NCBI RefSeq assembly: GCF_000248055.1
Contig: NZ_BAFC01000096.1
Coordinates: forward strand, 1 to 54,411
Source of the DNA: Gordonia sputi NBRC 100414
GTDB taxonomy: Bacteria; Actinomycetota; Actinomycetes; Mycobacteriales; Mycobacteriaceae
Length of the DNA stretch: 54,411 nt
Direction of reading: 5' to 3'
Below are positions 34,719-43,164 of the stretch, piece by piece; position 1 is the first letter of the stretch, and each line of letters starts with the position of its first letter. Position numbers and translations under genes: made by a program. A model generated the notes under the pieces. The model had not been told where the DNA came from and did not search any database. It saw only the letters and a program-made list of their open reading frames with translations.

Positions 34719-35770
34719 TGCTGAAGCCACGTCTCCCGATTCTGCGCAATGTATGCGGGCGGGAGATTCACCGTCGACTGTGGGATCGGTGCACGTTGCG
34801 CCCAGCCGTCGGGCAACGGCGTGTTCTTCTGCACCGGGTACACGTACATCGACGCCGGAAGCGCCTTCTGCACAGTGGGACTCAGCATGAAGTCGACGAG
34901 TTTGCGGGCACCGGCCGCATTGGGAGCACCCTTGAGCACGCCGACGTACTCGACCTGCCGAAAGCAACTGTCCAGTAGTGCACTCGTCCCCGGCGTCGCA
35001 GCAGGCGACGAGGCGTACGACAGCACTATCGGCTTGTCACCCTTGCCTTCTCCGGCAGTGAAGAGCTGGTTGTACGCGATCTCCCAACCCGACACGATCG
35101 TCGCGCCCGCCGCGGACACCTGCTTCCAGTAGTCCTGCCAGTTGTTCCCGAATACTCCGACAGTGCTGAGCAGATATGCCATACCCGGCGACGACGTGCC
35201 GGGGTCGATCAGCGCGGCCTGCTTGGCGTAGGTGGGATCGGTCAGGTCGCGCAGACTCTTCGGCGGGGTCTGGCCCTCGCGTCGATACCACTCGTCGTCG
35301 ATGTTGAGACAGACGTCGCCACGGTCGACCGCCGTCAGCTCGTTGTTCGAGTCGGGCACCGCGTATCGATCGGCGCCGTCGGCCAGAGCGGGCGATGCGT
35401 ACGACTCGAGCGCCCCGGCCTGAATGGGTCGGGTCGCGAACGTGTTGTCGATCCCGTACACCGCGTCACCTTTCGGCGAACCCGGCGTGAGAGACACCGT
35501 CGACGCCAGCTGGCCCGCGTCGCCGCTCTTGACGACCTTGAGCGTCTGGCCGGTCTCCTTCTTGAACTCGTCGAAGACCGTTTGCGGGAGATCGAACGAA
35601 TCGTGGGTCAACAGCGTGACCTGAGAATTCGACGACGGATCGTCGCCACACGCGGTCAGCATCGACGCTCCGACCGCGACAACCGCTGCGGCCACCGCCC
35701 CGGTGCGTACCAACCCTCTGCGCGTACTCCGCTCCCAGCGGGGGCGTCTCACTGCGGTCCGGTCTGTCAC
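34694..35770 (-). CDS. Thiamine-binding lipoprotein, ThiB/TbpA-like
   Basis: A 358-residue solute-binding lipoprotein. Lipobox SMLTAC with C41. The mature region follows the TbpA pattern: LLTHDSFDLPQTVFDEFKKETG, VYGIDNTFATRPIQAGAL, LIDPGTSSPGMAYLLSTVG, VSGWEIAYNQLFTAGEG, IVLSYASSPA and the ending LPPAYIAQNRETWLQQWRSAVGR, which parallels E. coli TbpA closely. It captures thiamine or its phosphates outside the membrane. GTG at 35770 has GAGGAGC upstream. First gene of the operon thiB-thiP-thiQ-mutT2. No TPP riboswitch was found before it. Confidence 0.9.
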   Translation of the reverse strand: MTDRTAVRRPRWERSTRRGLVRTGAVAAAVVAVGASMLTACGDDPSSNSQVTLLTHDSFDLPQTVFDEFKKETGQTLKVVKSGDAGQLASTVSLTPGSPKGDAVYGIDNTFATRPIQAGALESYASPALADGADRYAVPDSNNELTAVDRGDVCLNIDDEWYRREGQTPPKSLRDLTDPTYAKQAALIDPGTSSPGMAYLLSTVGVFGNNWQDYWKQVSAAGATIVSGWEIAYNQLFTAGEGKGDKPIVLSYASSPAATPGTSALLDSCFRQVEYVGVLKGAPNAAGARKLVDFMLSPTVQKALPASMYVYPVQKNTPLPDGWAQRAPIPQSTVNLPPAYIAQNRETWLQQWRSAVGR

Positions 35771-36183
35771 CAGCGCTCCTCATCTCCGGGCGATCCACAT
35801 CTCGTGGTGCTCTTCGCATGCGAGATCGACGCCGTCCGACACATAGAACTCGGGCGACAGCATTGAAGAAAGACACACCACCGAGAAGACCGACGTTGAT
35901 CGAACTCTTGTCGATCTAACCAGGTGCATCGCACACGTTCCGCAGACCAGCAGACAGTGCATGTCCGTACGTAACATTCGTAACAATTGCATCACCTGCA
36001 CCAAAACCGGGGTGCTTGCGGCGTTAGGCTCCCCTGGACACCGCCCCATCGCCGGGGCTTAGAATGACGCGCCGGCGTTTCCGGACAGGACGCCCGGGTA
36101 GGGTCCCGAGTGCACCGTTAGCCTGTGCTCGACAAGTACCGAGTGCCCGATAACTACACCGACAACCGATAGGACTCCGACAA
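35771..36183. other. 413-bp divergent intergenic region (thiB and exported protein)
   Basis: No gene supported. It holds a direct repeat of GTAACA at 35971-35976 and 35980-35985 (9-bp period) and a 6-bp inverted repeat GATCGA/TCGATC at 35898-35903 and 35911-35916. The thi-box core (CTGAGA and ACCTGATCTGG-type strings) was sought on both strands and not seen. Confidence 0.6.
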
Positions 36184-36990
36184 GTGCGTCTCTCAGCACT
36201 GACCAGTCGCGCCCGCATCGCAGTGGCCGCAGCAACGGTTGCCGTCGCCGCTTCGCTCGCCGCCCCGAGCCTCGCGCACGCGGCACCGGCGCCCACCCAG
36301 GCCACGAAGGTCGACCAGCGCACGCTGGATTCCCTCGGAGCCTTCGCGCCCGCGATCATCGGCTCGGTCACCACCCCCGGACCGGACGGCAAGGTGAACG
36401 CCCAGCTGTTGCAGCAGGCGCGAGCGATGGCCGACCAGCCGGGACTCCCCCCACAGGTCGCCGCCACCTGGCAGAAGATCACCGACTTCCTCGGCGAACC
36501 CGGCCGCAAGCAGGTCGCCCGGATCGAGGCCGCAAAGCCAGGCGACCCGGAGATCCCGCAGGGCCCGAACGCACCGAAGATCCAGGAGTTCCTCTACCCG
36601 ACGCTCGGCTTCGGCTGCATGCCCGGCGGCGGCAACTCCCTCGGTCGAGCACTCGTGACGGCGGGTCCGCAGAAGGCGCCGGCTCCAGGCCCCAAGCGTG
36701 GACAGGCCGGCTACGTCTACACCAGCCTCGGCACCGGCCCCGCGATCAACAATCAGGCCCGCCAGCTGCTGGTCAGCTGGATCAACATCGACAACGGCCG
36801 CACCGGTCAGCTCCAGCTCAAGCGCAACGCGCTGATCAACGCGACCAACGGACCGGGCACCTTCACCGGGATCGCCTCTACCGGCAAGGGACGCGTGATC
36901 TCCACGATCTACGGCGACGTGACCACCAAGACCAAGGGCAAGGTGCTCAGCTGCACCATCATCCCGACGATCGGACTCGCGATCATCTGA
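36184..36990 (+). CDS. Exported conserved protein (Rv1157c-like family, copy 1)
   Basis: A 268-residue secreted protein. Signal peptide ARIAVAAATVAVAASLAAPSLAHAAP with cleavage near residue 33. The mature part is Pro/Ala-rich at first, then a compact domain with two conserved Cys (GFGCMPGGG and VLSCTIIPTIG), probably disulfide-bonded. The C-terminal stretch TGIASTGKGRVISTIYGDV parallels the next gene (TGSGTILAAIYGTS ... SCFFLPAIGVV), so they are paralogues. Similar Ala/Pro-rich exported proteins occur near mutT2 and the HhH protein in mycobacteria. Function unknown. GTG start. Followed by a strong terminator. Confidence 0.8.
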   Translation: MRLSALTSRARIAVAAATVAVAASLAAPSLAHAAPAPTQATKVDQRTLDSLGAFAPAIIGSVTTPGPDGKVNAQLLQQARAMADQPGLPPQVAATWQKITDFLGEPGRKQVARIEAAKPGDPEIPQGPNAPKIQEFLYPTLGFGCMPGGGNSLGRALVTAGPQKAPAPGPKRGQAGYVYTSLGTGPAINNQARQLLVSWINIDNGRTGQLQLKRNALINATNGPGTFTGIASTGKGRVISTIYGDVTTKTKGKVLSCTIIPTIGLAII

Positions 36991-37015
36991 TCCGACCCGG
37001 GTAGCACTCTCGGCA

Positions 37016-37050
37016 AAGGCCGGGGAAGCAGCACACGCTTCCCCGGCCTT
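37016..37050 (+). terminator. Intrinsic-terminator-like hairpin
   Basis: Perfect 14-bp arms AAGGCCGGGGAAGC (37016-37029) and GCTTCCCCGGCCTT (37037-37050) with a 7-base loop, 26 bases after the stop of the exported protein gene. The following GTCGTCT is only weakly T-rich, as usual for actinobacterial terminators. Confidence 0.88.
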
Positions 37051-37284
37051 GTCGTCTCTGCTCTGCCGTTTCTGCTCTAGCGTTTGCGGCTCCCGATATC
37101 CGGCCGTCGGGTCGCATCGCTCGTGGCTGCGTCGAGGATCGCATCGGGGTCGCGTGCACATCACAGCTCGGACTCGCGACTTGCAGACCCAACCTCAACC
37201 ATGATCTCTTGTAACTCTAGAAACATCTGTCACATCTGCACCACGCGTATCGTGCGTGGGCTGATGGTCGTGTCGAGGAGAAGC

Positions 37285-38244
37285 ATGATGATGTCGGCCC
37301 TACACACCGCAACCGGGCACAGCACCATGACCGGGCACCGCGAGCAGAACCGACGTCGACTCCGCGTTGGCGTCGCAGGAGCGGTCACGGCCGCCGCGAT
37401 GTTGCTCGTCGTACCGGCGACGGCATCAGCTGCGCCCGCACTGCCCACCGCTCCGACGACCCTGGCCCCCGACCCTCAGTCGCTCGGCAGCGTCCCGCTC
37501 GACCACGAGCTCGCCGAAGCAGTCAAAGTACTCAAGGCCGCAGGCGTCGACCAGTTGGCATTGAAGGCCGCTGAGGCCGTGAAGTCCTCGTTGGGGCAGC
37601 TTTCCACCGCCGACATCGAGAGCAAACTCAACACCCTCTCCGTTGCACTCGGTGGCGCTTCGGCGTCGCGCGACGTGAGTGCCACCGGCGGCGCACCCCA
37701 TCCCGTCGCCGGTTCCGACGTCGAGTCAGCACTCAAAACGCTCGGCATCCAACCGTTCTCGCCCGCCATCGCACCATTCTGCGCAGCGCCTACCGACGAC
37801 AACCCGCTCGGGATCGTGACAGGCGCTGCCGGTGCAGCGCCGGGGCCGTGGCCCGCCAAGGAGGAGCCGATGAAGGTTGTCGAACCCCTGGCACCGCTTC
37901 TGAAGCTCATCCCCGGCATCACCTTGCCGGAGAAGCTGAATCTCGTGGGCAAGGGTGAGACGGCTTTCGCTTTCGTCCCGGCCGCTGTCGGTACCGGCAC
38001 CGCCGATGACGGCCAGATGCAGGTTGCGTGGTTCAACACCTCGACACTGCAGGGTGGTTTCGAAAAGCTTGCCCCGGTGACGGATCCGCGCGCGAAGATT
38101 CTGCTTCCGTTGCTGTCCGGTGTGCGCCTCGCTCCGGTGAAGACCGGTAGCGGCACCATTCTGGCCGCCATCTACGGGACGTCGAACAACGCGGGCCGCT
38201 CATGCTTCTTCCTGCCTGCGATCGGCGTGGTGAACGCCAAGTGA
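37285..38244 (+). CDS. Exported conserved protein (Rv1157c-like family, copy 2)
   Basis: A 319-residue secreted protein. Signal helix LRVGVAGAVTAAAMLLVVPATASAAP, mature Ala/Pro/Leu-rich region, then the shared domain with Cys in AIAPFCAAPTDDNP and GRSCFFLPAIGVV. The ATG at 37285 (first of three in a row) has GAGGAG 5 bases upstream and is preferred to an earlier frame extension; an ATG at 37327 would give a shorter leader. Paralogue of the preceding gene. It overlaps the start of the lipase-like gene by 4 bp, implying a shared transcript with it and the YhhN-family gene. Confidence 0.8.
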   Translation: MMMSALHTATGHSTMTGHREQNRRRLRVGVAGAVTAAAMLLVVPATASAAPALPTAPTTLAPDPQSLGSVPLDHELAEAVKVLKAAGVDQLALKAAEAVKSSLGQLSTADIESKLNTLSVALGGASASRDVSATGGAPHPVAGSDVESALKTLGIQPFSPAIAPFCAAPTDDNPLGIVTGAAGAAPGPWPAKEEPMKVVEPLAPLLKLIPGITLPEKLNLVGKGETAFAFVPAAVGTGTADDGQMQVAWFNTSTLQGGFEKLAPVTDPRAKILLPLLSGVRLAPVKTGSGTILAAIYGTSNNAGRSCFFLPAIGVVNAK

Positions 38245-39563
38245 CGACGTCATCTCGCCGCCGGAGACCGCGGAGGCAGGCAGGGGATATCGCATGTGAC
38301 AGATCGGTATCAGACAGATCGGCATCGGGCAGATCGCTGCGTGTGGCGACGTGCGCAGCCATCGCCTGCGTAGGCCTCGCGGCAGCACCTGCCCTGGCGT
38401 CGGCGGCCCCACCAGCGTCGGCCGGTGAGCCGAGCGCGCAGTCCTCCTCGGACCCCGCCAAGACTTCCGACCCCACCAAGTTTTCCGACACCACAACGAC
38501 TGTCGATGCGGTCACGACAAGCGGGGCGTCGGCAGGCGCGGTGTACTCGCGGCGGCCGATCACCCGATCGGATCTGGTGCCCGGCGCGGCGAGCGGCACG
38601 GTGTTCACCTACGCGACCACCGGGGCAGATCACAAGCCGCAACGATCGAGCGGCGTGCTGCTGACACCCTTCGGATCCGTTCCCGCAGGCGGATTCCCGG
38701 TCATCGCGTGGGCGCACGGTTCCCGGGGCCTGGCAGACGGGTGCGCTCCGTCGGTGCGGCCGGCTGTCGCTGATCTCGATCAAGCACGGACGTGGCTGTC
38801 ACGTGGCTACGCGGTGGTGAGCACCGACTACGCGGGACTCGGAACCGCCGGAACACCACAGTATTTCGACACCGATGCGACGGCGCGCAACATCGTCGAC
38901 GCGGTGCGTGCCACCCAATCATTGCGCAGCGATGTCTCGCGTCGGTGGGCCGTCGTCGGTCAGGGACAAGGTGCCGCAGCTGCGGTCACACTCGCTCGGA
39001 TCGGGCCGACACTCGGCGGCCCGAACCTGGACTTCCGCGGCGCCGCCGCGTCGTCGATCCCGGCACAGTTCTCGTCGCTGCTCACGAAACTCGGCCCCGG
39101 CACCGTCAACCTGCCCGCCGGGTTGACCGCCGACGCCCTCTACACTCTCAGCGCCATCAGCAGCGCGCGCCCGTCAGTGGATGTGGTCGACTACCTCACC
39201 GAGAGCGGCAGAAGCTGGTTGAACCGTGCGGCGCAACTGTGCGTCGCCGATCTGACCCGCGAGGTCGACGGTGTGTCGCTGGGATCGCTGTTCTCCAAAC
39301 CACTCTCGGGCAATCGAGAGCTCGCAGGTGTTCTCGAGGCGGCATCGGTGTTGCCGGTTCGTGGCTTCACCCGACCGGTGATGATGACGCAGGGGCTCGT
39401 CGATCCGTCCGTGATCGTGCCGCTGACGCTGAACTACATCAACGACGCCCGGATGGCCGACAGACAAGTCACCCCGCGCCCGTATCTGACTCTGTCCGCT
39501 GACGGCGCAAACAAGATGGCCGACAACGACATCCGTTCGTTCATCGCCACCGTCATGCGCTGA
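38241..39563 (+). CDS. Secretory-lipase-fold protein with lost catalytic Ser and His
   Basis: A 440-residue exported protein of the PF03583 fold. Signal helix SLRVATCAAIACVGLAAAPALASAAP. Family regions: VIAWAHGSRGLADGCAPS, YAVVSTDYAGLGTAGTPQYFD. The nucleophile elbow, GYSQGG in the intact copy at 29997-31454, reads GQGQGA here (G242 where Ser should be). The catalytic Asp region MTQGLVDPSVIVP is present, but the His (GHxAGG) position reads GANKMAD. It is therefore probably a non-catalytic binding or scaffold protein. The GTG start overlaps the previous stop (GTGA) and its TGA overlaps the next ATG (TGATG). The reading frame is intact, so this is not ordinary decay. Confidence 0.82.
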   Translation: MTTSSRRRRPRRQAGDIACDRSVSDRSASGRSLRVATCAAIACVGLAAAPALASAAPPASAGEPSAQSSSDPAKTSDPTKFSDTTTTVDAVTTSGASAGAVYSRRPITRSDLVPGAASGTVFTYATTGADHKPQRSSGVLLTPFGSVPAGGFPVIAWAHGSRGLADGCAPSVRPAVADLDQARTWLSRGYAVVSTDYAGLGTAGTPQYFDTDATARNIVDAVRATQSLRSDVSRRWAVVGQGQGAAAAVTLARIGPTLGGPNLDFRGAAASSIPAQFSSLLTKLGPGTVNLPAGLTADALYTLSAISSARPSVDVVDYLTESGRSWLNRAAQLCVADLTREVDGVSLGSLFSKPLSGNRELAGVLEAASVLPVRGFTRPVMMTQGLVDPSVIVPLTLNYINDARMADRQVTPRPYLTLSADGANKMADNDIRSFIATVMR

Positions 39564-40324
39564 TGGGTCCTCGACAGCGAGCCGCGTCGGGAGGATTTCG
39601 ACACCGAGCGGCGTCGGCAGGCTTTCCCCTCGCCTACGCACTCTCATCGGCTGTCGCGAGCGCCGCGGGCGCATTCGGAACACGACGCGCCGCCGCACTC
39701 ACCAAGCCGATTCCGCTCGCCCTGCTCGCAGGACGCGCACTACTGCGTCGACAGCACCACTACTCCGGTCTGGGCATCGACGATGCGCTGCTCGCCGGTG
39801 CCATAGCGTTCTCGGCAGCAGGCGACCGCGCGATGCTTCTGGAGGAGTTCACGCCGACCGACAGCGAAGCCGATCGCGTGACAAAGGATCGTCGACTCGC
39901 CACGGGCGCAGCGCTTTTCGGTGCTGCCCAACTCTGTTACTGCGCGCTGTTCTGGCGACGCGGTGCCCGACCGACGGTCAAGGCATTCGCGCCGAGGATG
40001 GCGGCCCTGAGTGAGTCGGCCGCAGTCCTGGCCGCCAACCGACCTCGTCCGCTGCTCGTGCTCGCCCCGTACGGCACCTCGTTGGCGGCGATGTCGACGC
40101 TCGCGGGCGCCGTCGACTCCCCGCAGCCGTCCGCTCGCATCGGCGGACTGTTGTTCCTCGCATCAGATTTCACGATTCTCAACCGCCGACACCTGATCTC
40201 GGGTGCCACCGCGCGCAGCATCAGCGAAGTCTGGGTCCTCGCAAGCTATTTCGCGGCACAGTATCTGCTCACCGATGCAGTCGACGTCGCGGCGTCACCC
40301 GACGCAGCCGGCGAGCTCGCCTGA
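39563..40324 (+). CDS. Lysoplasmalogenase (YhhN/TMEM86) family membrane protein
   Basis: A 253-residue protein with about eight predicted membrane helices. YhhN signatures: TKPIPLALLAGRALL, DDALLAGAIAFSAAGDRAML (the LxFSxxGD motif), and the C-terminal LLFLASDFTILNRRHL and VLASYFAAQYLLT. The family includes enzymes that hydrolyse lysoplasmalogen vinyl ethers, but bacterial members often have unknown substrates. It is the last gene of the exported-protein/lipase-like operon, ending 7 bases from the convergent sugar porter. Confidence 0.85.
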   Translation: MGPRQRAASGGFRHRAASAGFPLAYALSSAVASAAGAFGTRRAAALTKPIPLALLAGRALLRRQHHYSGLGIDDALLAGAIAFSAAGDRAMLLEEFTPTDSEADRVTKDRRLATGAALFGAAQLCYCALFWRRGARPTVKAFAPRMAALSESAAVLAANRPRPLLVLAPYGTSLAAMSTLAGAVDSPQPSARIGGLLFLASDFTILNRRHLISGATARSISEVWVLASYFAAQYLLTDAVDVAASPDAAGELA

Positions 40325-40331
40325 CCCGGAC

Positions 40332-41852
40332 CTAACTCGACTTCGCCCGCTTCGTCGCCTCGAAGCGGGAGAGATCGTCTGCCGCAACGGCATCCATCTC
40401 CTCGAGTTCGAGACCCTTGGTTTCGCGCACCTTCGCCCTGACGAAGAAGTACGACGCCGCGGCACAGAACGCGAAGAAGCCGTAGACCCATCCGAGTCCG
40501 AGGCTCGAGCTGGCCTGCGGGAAGAGCATCGAGATGGTGAAGTTCGCCAGCCAGTTGAACGCGGTACACACACCGAGCGCGACCCCGCGGATTCGGTTGG
40601 GGAACATCTCGCTGAGCATGACCCACATGACCGGACCCCAGGTGGCGGCGAACGCGATCACGAAGAGGTTGGCTCCGATCAGCGCCACGACACCCCAGTG
40701 CCCATTGAGCGTCAGACACTCGGAATTGGTGTTCCCCGGTGTGCACTGCGTATCGCCGACAGAGCCGGTCTCCTTGTAGTGCGACTGTGTGAAGGCGACG
40801 CACGCCATGACGAGTCCGATGAACATGCCCACCGAACCCCAGAGAAGCAGCACTCGCCGCCCGATTCGATCGACGAACAGAATCGCCACGAACGTCATCA
40901 CCACGTTGATCGCCGACGTGATGACCGACGTGGTGAACGCGGAGTCTGTGCTGAATCCGACGGACGTCCACAGGCTCGTCGAATAGTAGAAGATGGCGTT
41001 GATACCGACGAACTGCTGGAAGATCGCCAGCCAGATACCCACCCAGACAAGCGGATGCAGACCGAACGACGGACCGCGCAGATCCGACAGCTTGGCCGAC
41101 GATTCACGCTTGACGGTCAGTTTGATCTCTTTGACACGATCGAGCGGATGCTGCTCTCCGGTGACCTCCTGCAGGATGCGGGCGGCCTCCTCGTCGCGGT
41201 TGTGCCCGACGAGATACCGCGGAGACTCCGGGATCAGCAGCGCGAGAATGCCGTACACGACTGCGGGAATGACGCCGACCAGGAACATCCACCGCCAGGC
41301 CTCGAGTCCCCACCACAGGGTGTTCATGGGGTCGCCACCGGGCGCGGCCTGTTGAAAGAGCTTGTCCGACAACAGCGCTGCGAAAATGCCGAGTGTGATG
41401 GCCAACTGCTGCATGGATGCGAGCGCGCCGCGATAGCGCGCCGGCGCGATCTCGGCGATGTAGGCGGGGGCGATCACCGAAGCGATGCCGATGCCGAGTC
41501 CGCCGATCACGCGCCAGATGAGCAGGTCCCAGACCGTTTGGGTGTACGCGGTTCCGACGGCCGACGCGGTGAACATCACCGCACCGAGGACCATCACGCG
41601 TTTGCGACCCCAGACGTCGGCAAGACGACCGGCAAACCATGCACCGACAACGCAACCGAGCAGTGCGATCGCGACGGCGAAGCCCTTGAACAGCGATCCC
41701 AGCCCGAAGGTGTCCTGGATGGAGTCGACCGCGCCGTTGACAACGGAACTGTCGAAGCCGAAGAGGAATCCGCCGACGGCCGCTGCGACGCTGACGCCGA
41801 TGACCCGCGCTGTGTGTTGATCAGATGAAGGGGCAGAACGTGCTTGTGACAT
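40332..41852 (-). CDS. MFS sugar porter family transporter
   Basis: Proton-linked sugar symporter of 506 residues with 12 predicted helices. Sugar-porter signatures: GFLFGFDSSVVNGAV in TM1, GRLADVWGRKR after TM2, RVIGGLGIGIAS, LIPESPRYLVG, QQFVGINAIFYYST in TM7, DRIGRRVLL and SEMFPNRIRG. A short extracellular loop with two Cys (GDTQCTPGNTNSECLT) is unusual and may form a disulfide. Hexose or polyol specificity cannot be told. A perfect palindrome 49 bp upstream is a candidate operator. Confidence 0.92.
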   Translation of the reverse strand: MSQARSAPSSDQHTARVIGVSVAAAVGGFLFGFDSSVVNGAVDSIQDTFGLGSLFKGFAVAIALLGCVVGAWFAGRLADVWGRKRVMVLGAVMFTASAVGTAYTQTVWDLLIWRVIGGLGIGIASVIAPAYIAEIAPARYRGALASMQQLAITLGIFAALLSDKLFQQAAPGGDPMNTLWWGLEAWRWMFLVGVIPAVVYGILALLIPESPRYLVGHNRDEEAARILQEVTGEQHPLDRVKEIKLTVKRESSAKLSDLRGPSFGLHPLVWVGIWLAIFQQFVGINAIFYYSTSLWTSVGFSTDSAFTTSVITSAINVVMTFVAILFVDRIGRRVLLLWGSVGMFIGLVMACVAFTQSHYKETGSVGDTQCTPGNTNSECLTLNGHWGVVALIGANLFVIAFAATWGPVMWVMLSEMFPNRIRGVALGVCTAFNWLANFTISMLFPQASSSLGLGWVYGFFAFCAAASYFFVRAKVRETKGLELEEMDAVAADDLSRFEATKRAKSS

Positions 41853-41900
41853 TGCCTGACCTCGCCTCGATGCTCGGTTCGCGGGGACGCAGCGCCCCAG

Positions 41901-41915
41901 ACGTGATTTTCACGT
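41901..41915. promoter_or_regulatory. Palindrome upstream of the sugar porter
   Basis: ACGTGA-TTT-TCACGT: perfect 6-bp arms, 15 bp in all, 48 bases upstream of the porter ATG and inside the 160-bp gap to the next gene. Placement suits a repressor or activator site; no regulator gene is nearby. Confidence 0.5.
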
Positions 41916-42013
41916 TACCCAATGTTGTTCAGCGTGAAGGCGTTTTGCACGGCACCACACGCGAAACCGTGACAGCGCGACGAGATCGAGCTCAGATCGT
42001 GACAGTCCGGCGT

Positions 42014-42505
42014 TCAGGCGGTTGCCGTGCCGCGGCACGTCGAGAACTGCGGGTTGACCATCGGTACGAACGCGATGGCCCCGATCTTCTGTCGAATGAC
42101 GAACGACACCGGTCCGGAACCCGGATGAATGTCGATCTGCCAGGAGATGTTTCGCGCCCGGCTCGGCGCGCTGACCACACCCGTGCGACCCGTCGCCAGG
42201 TTGCGCCACGAGACCGTGACGTCCATCGAGTACTCGACGAGCCCCGGCTTGCCGCGATCGGTGCCGATCAGCTCGATCGCCGGAGGTGGCAGACCGTCCG
42301 ACGGGAAACGGATGCCGTTGAAGACATCGACGTGGATGCGCAATGGCCCCAAGGGCCACGGATTGGCGCTGTCGCACCTCAGCGAGGTCACGAAGTTGGG
42401 GTTGCTGTATTCCGGAATCGCCTGCGCGCCGCCGACGCCGACGGTCGTCAGTCCCGTAATCGCGAGGATTGCCGCACCCACGATCACCGCCATCCGGCGC
42501 ACCAT
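42014..42505 (-). CDS. Small exported protein of unknown function
   Basis: A 163-residue secreted protein: signal helix RMAVIVGAAILAITGLTTVGVGGAQA with cleavage before IPEYS. The mature part has two Cys (LRCDSANPWP and FSTCRGTA, near the C-terminus), likely a disulfide, and beta-rich sequence (YSMDVTVSWRNLATGRTGVV). No family recognised. ATG at 42505 is chosen because it leaves 65 bases for promoters shared with the divergent HhH gene; ATG at 42538 is also possible. Confidence 0.7.
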   Translation of the reverse strand: MVRRMAVIVGAAILAITGLTTVGVGGAQAIPEYSNPNFVTSLRCDSANPWPLGPLRIHVDVFNGIRFPSDGLPPPAIELIGTDRGKPGLVEYSMDVTVSWRNLATGRTGVVSAPSRARNISWQIDIHPGSGPVSFVIRQKIGAIAFVPMVNPQFSTCRGTATA

Positions 42506-42570
42506 CAGCCTGCCTGCACCGACTACCCCTTCGCGCATGGCGTCATTGTAGGAGTCCCTAGGATGGAGCC

Positions 42571-43158
42571 ATGGCAAAACTGCAGATTGCCCAAGACCCG
42601 GCCGCAGACGAACTGCTGTCGACCGACGCGTTCGCACTGCTCACCGGCATGTTGCTCGATCAACAGTTTCCGATGGAGCGCGCCTTCGCCGGGCCGGCGA
42701 AGATCCGCGACAGGTTCGGTTCGCTCGATCCCGAAGCGATCGCCGACGCCGATCCCGAGGCCTTCGCCGACCTGTGCGCCACACCGCCTGCCATCCATCG
42801 CTACGGCCGCTCCATGGCAGGCCGTGTGCAGTCGCTCGCCCGGGTTATCGTCGACGAGTACGACGGCGACACCGCGCGCCTGTGGACGACAGCCACCACC
42901 GGCAAGGAACTGTTCGACCGCATACGCGCACTGCCCGGCTTCGGCGATCAGAAGGCGAAGATCTTCACGGCGCTCCTCGCAAAGCAACTCGACGTCGCTC
43001 CGCGCGGCTGGACCACGGTCGTCGGCGACTACGGCAAGAAGGGTTTTCGGTCGGTTGCGGACGTAACCGACCCCGACTCACTGCAGAAGGTTCGGGACTT
43101 CAAAAAGGCCGCCAAGGCAGCAGCCAAAGCGGGCGATCAGGCGTCGTCGAAAGGCTAG
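42571..43158 (+). CDS. HhH-GPD family protein (TIGR03252 type, Rv1156-like)
   Basis: A 195-residue protein of the actinobacterial HhH-GPD superfamily group related to base-excision DNA glycosylases. It has LLTGMLLDQQFPMERAF at the start of the glycosylase fold and a hairpin region RIRALPGFGDQKAKIFTALLAK, but the usual catalytic Asp or Lys is not obvious. The C-terminal tail is Lys/Ala-rich (FKKAAKAAAKAGDQASS), suited to nucleic-acid contact. Biochemical role not established. GGATGGAG lies just before the ATG. Confidence 0.87.
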   Translation: MAKLQIAQDPAADELLSTDAFALLTGMLLDQQFPMERAFAGPAKIRDRFGSLDPEAIADADPEAFADLCATPPAIHRYGRSMAGRVQSLARVIVDEYDGDTARLWTTATTGKELFDRIRALPGFGDQKAKIFTALLAKQLDVAPRGWTTVVGDYGKKGFRSVADVTDPDSLQKVRDFKKAAKAAAKAGDQASSKG

Positions 43159-43164
43159 GGTGTC

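Noticed and set aside
35971..35985. GTAACA direct repeat as an MtrA box
   Set aside because: Period and sequence fit only loosely and the flanking genes are not known MtrA targets; left as a plain repeat.
35771..36183. TPP riboswitch before thiB
   Set aside because: GGGGTGC occurs on the plus strand but not the CTGAGA and ACCTGATCTGG cores, and not in the orientation of thiB.
42014..42637. Longer start (42637) for the small exported protein
   Set aside because: It would overlap the divergent HhH gene start and put 40 unrelated residues before the signal peptide.
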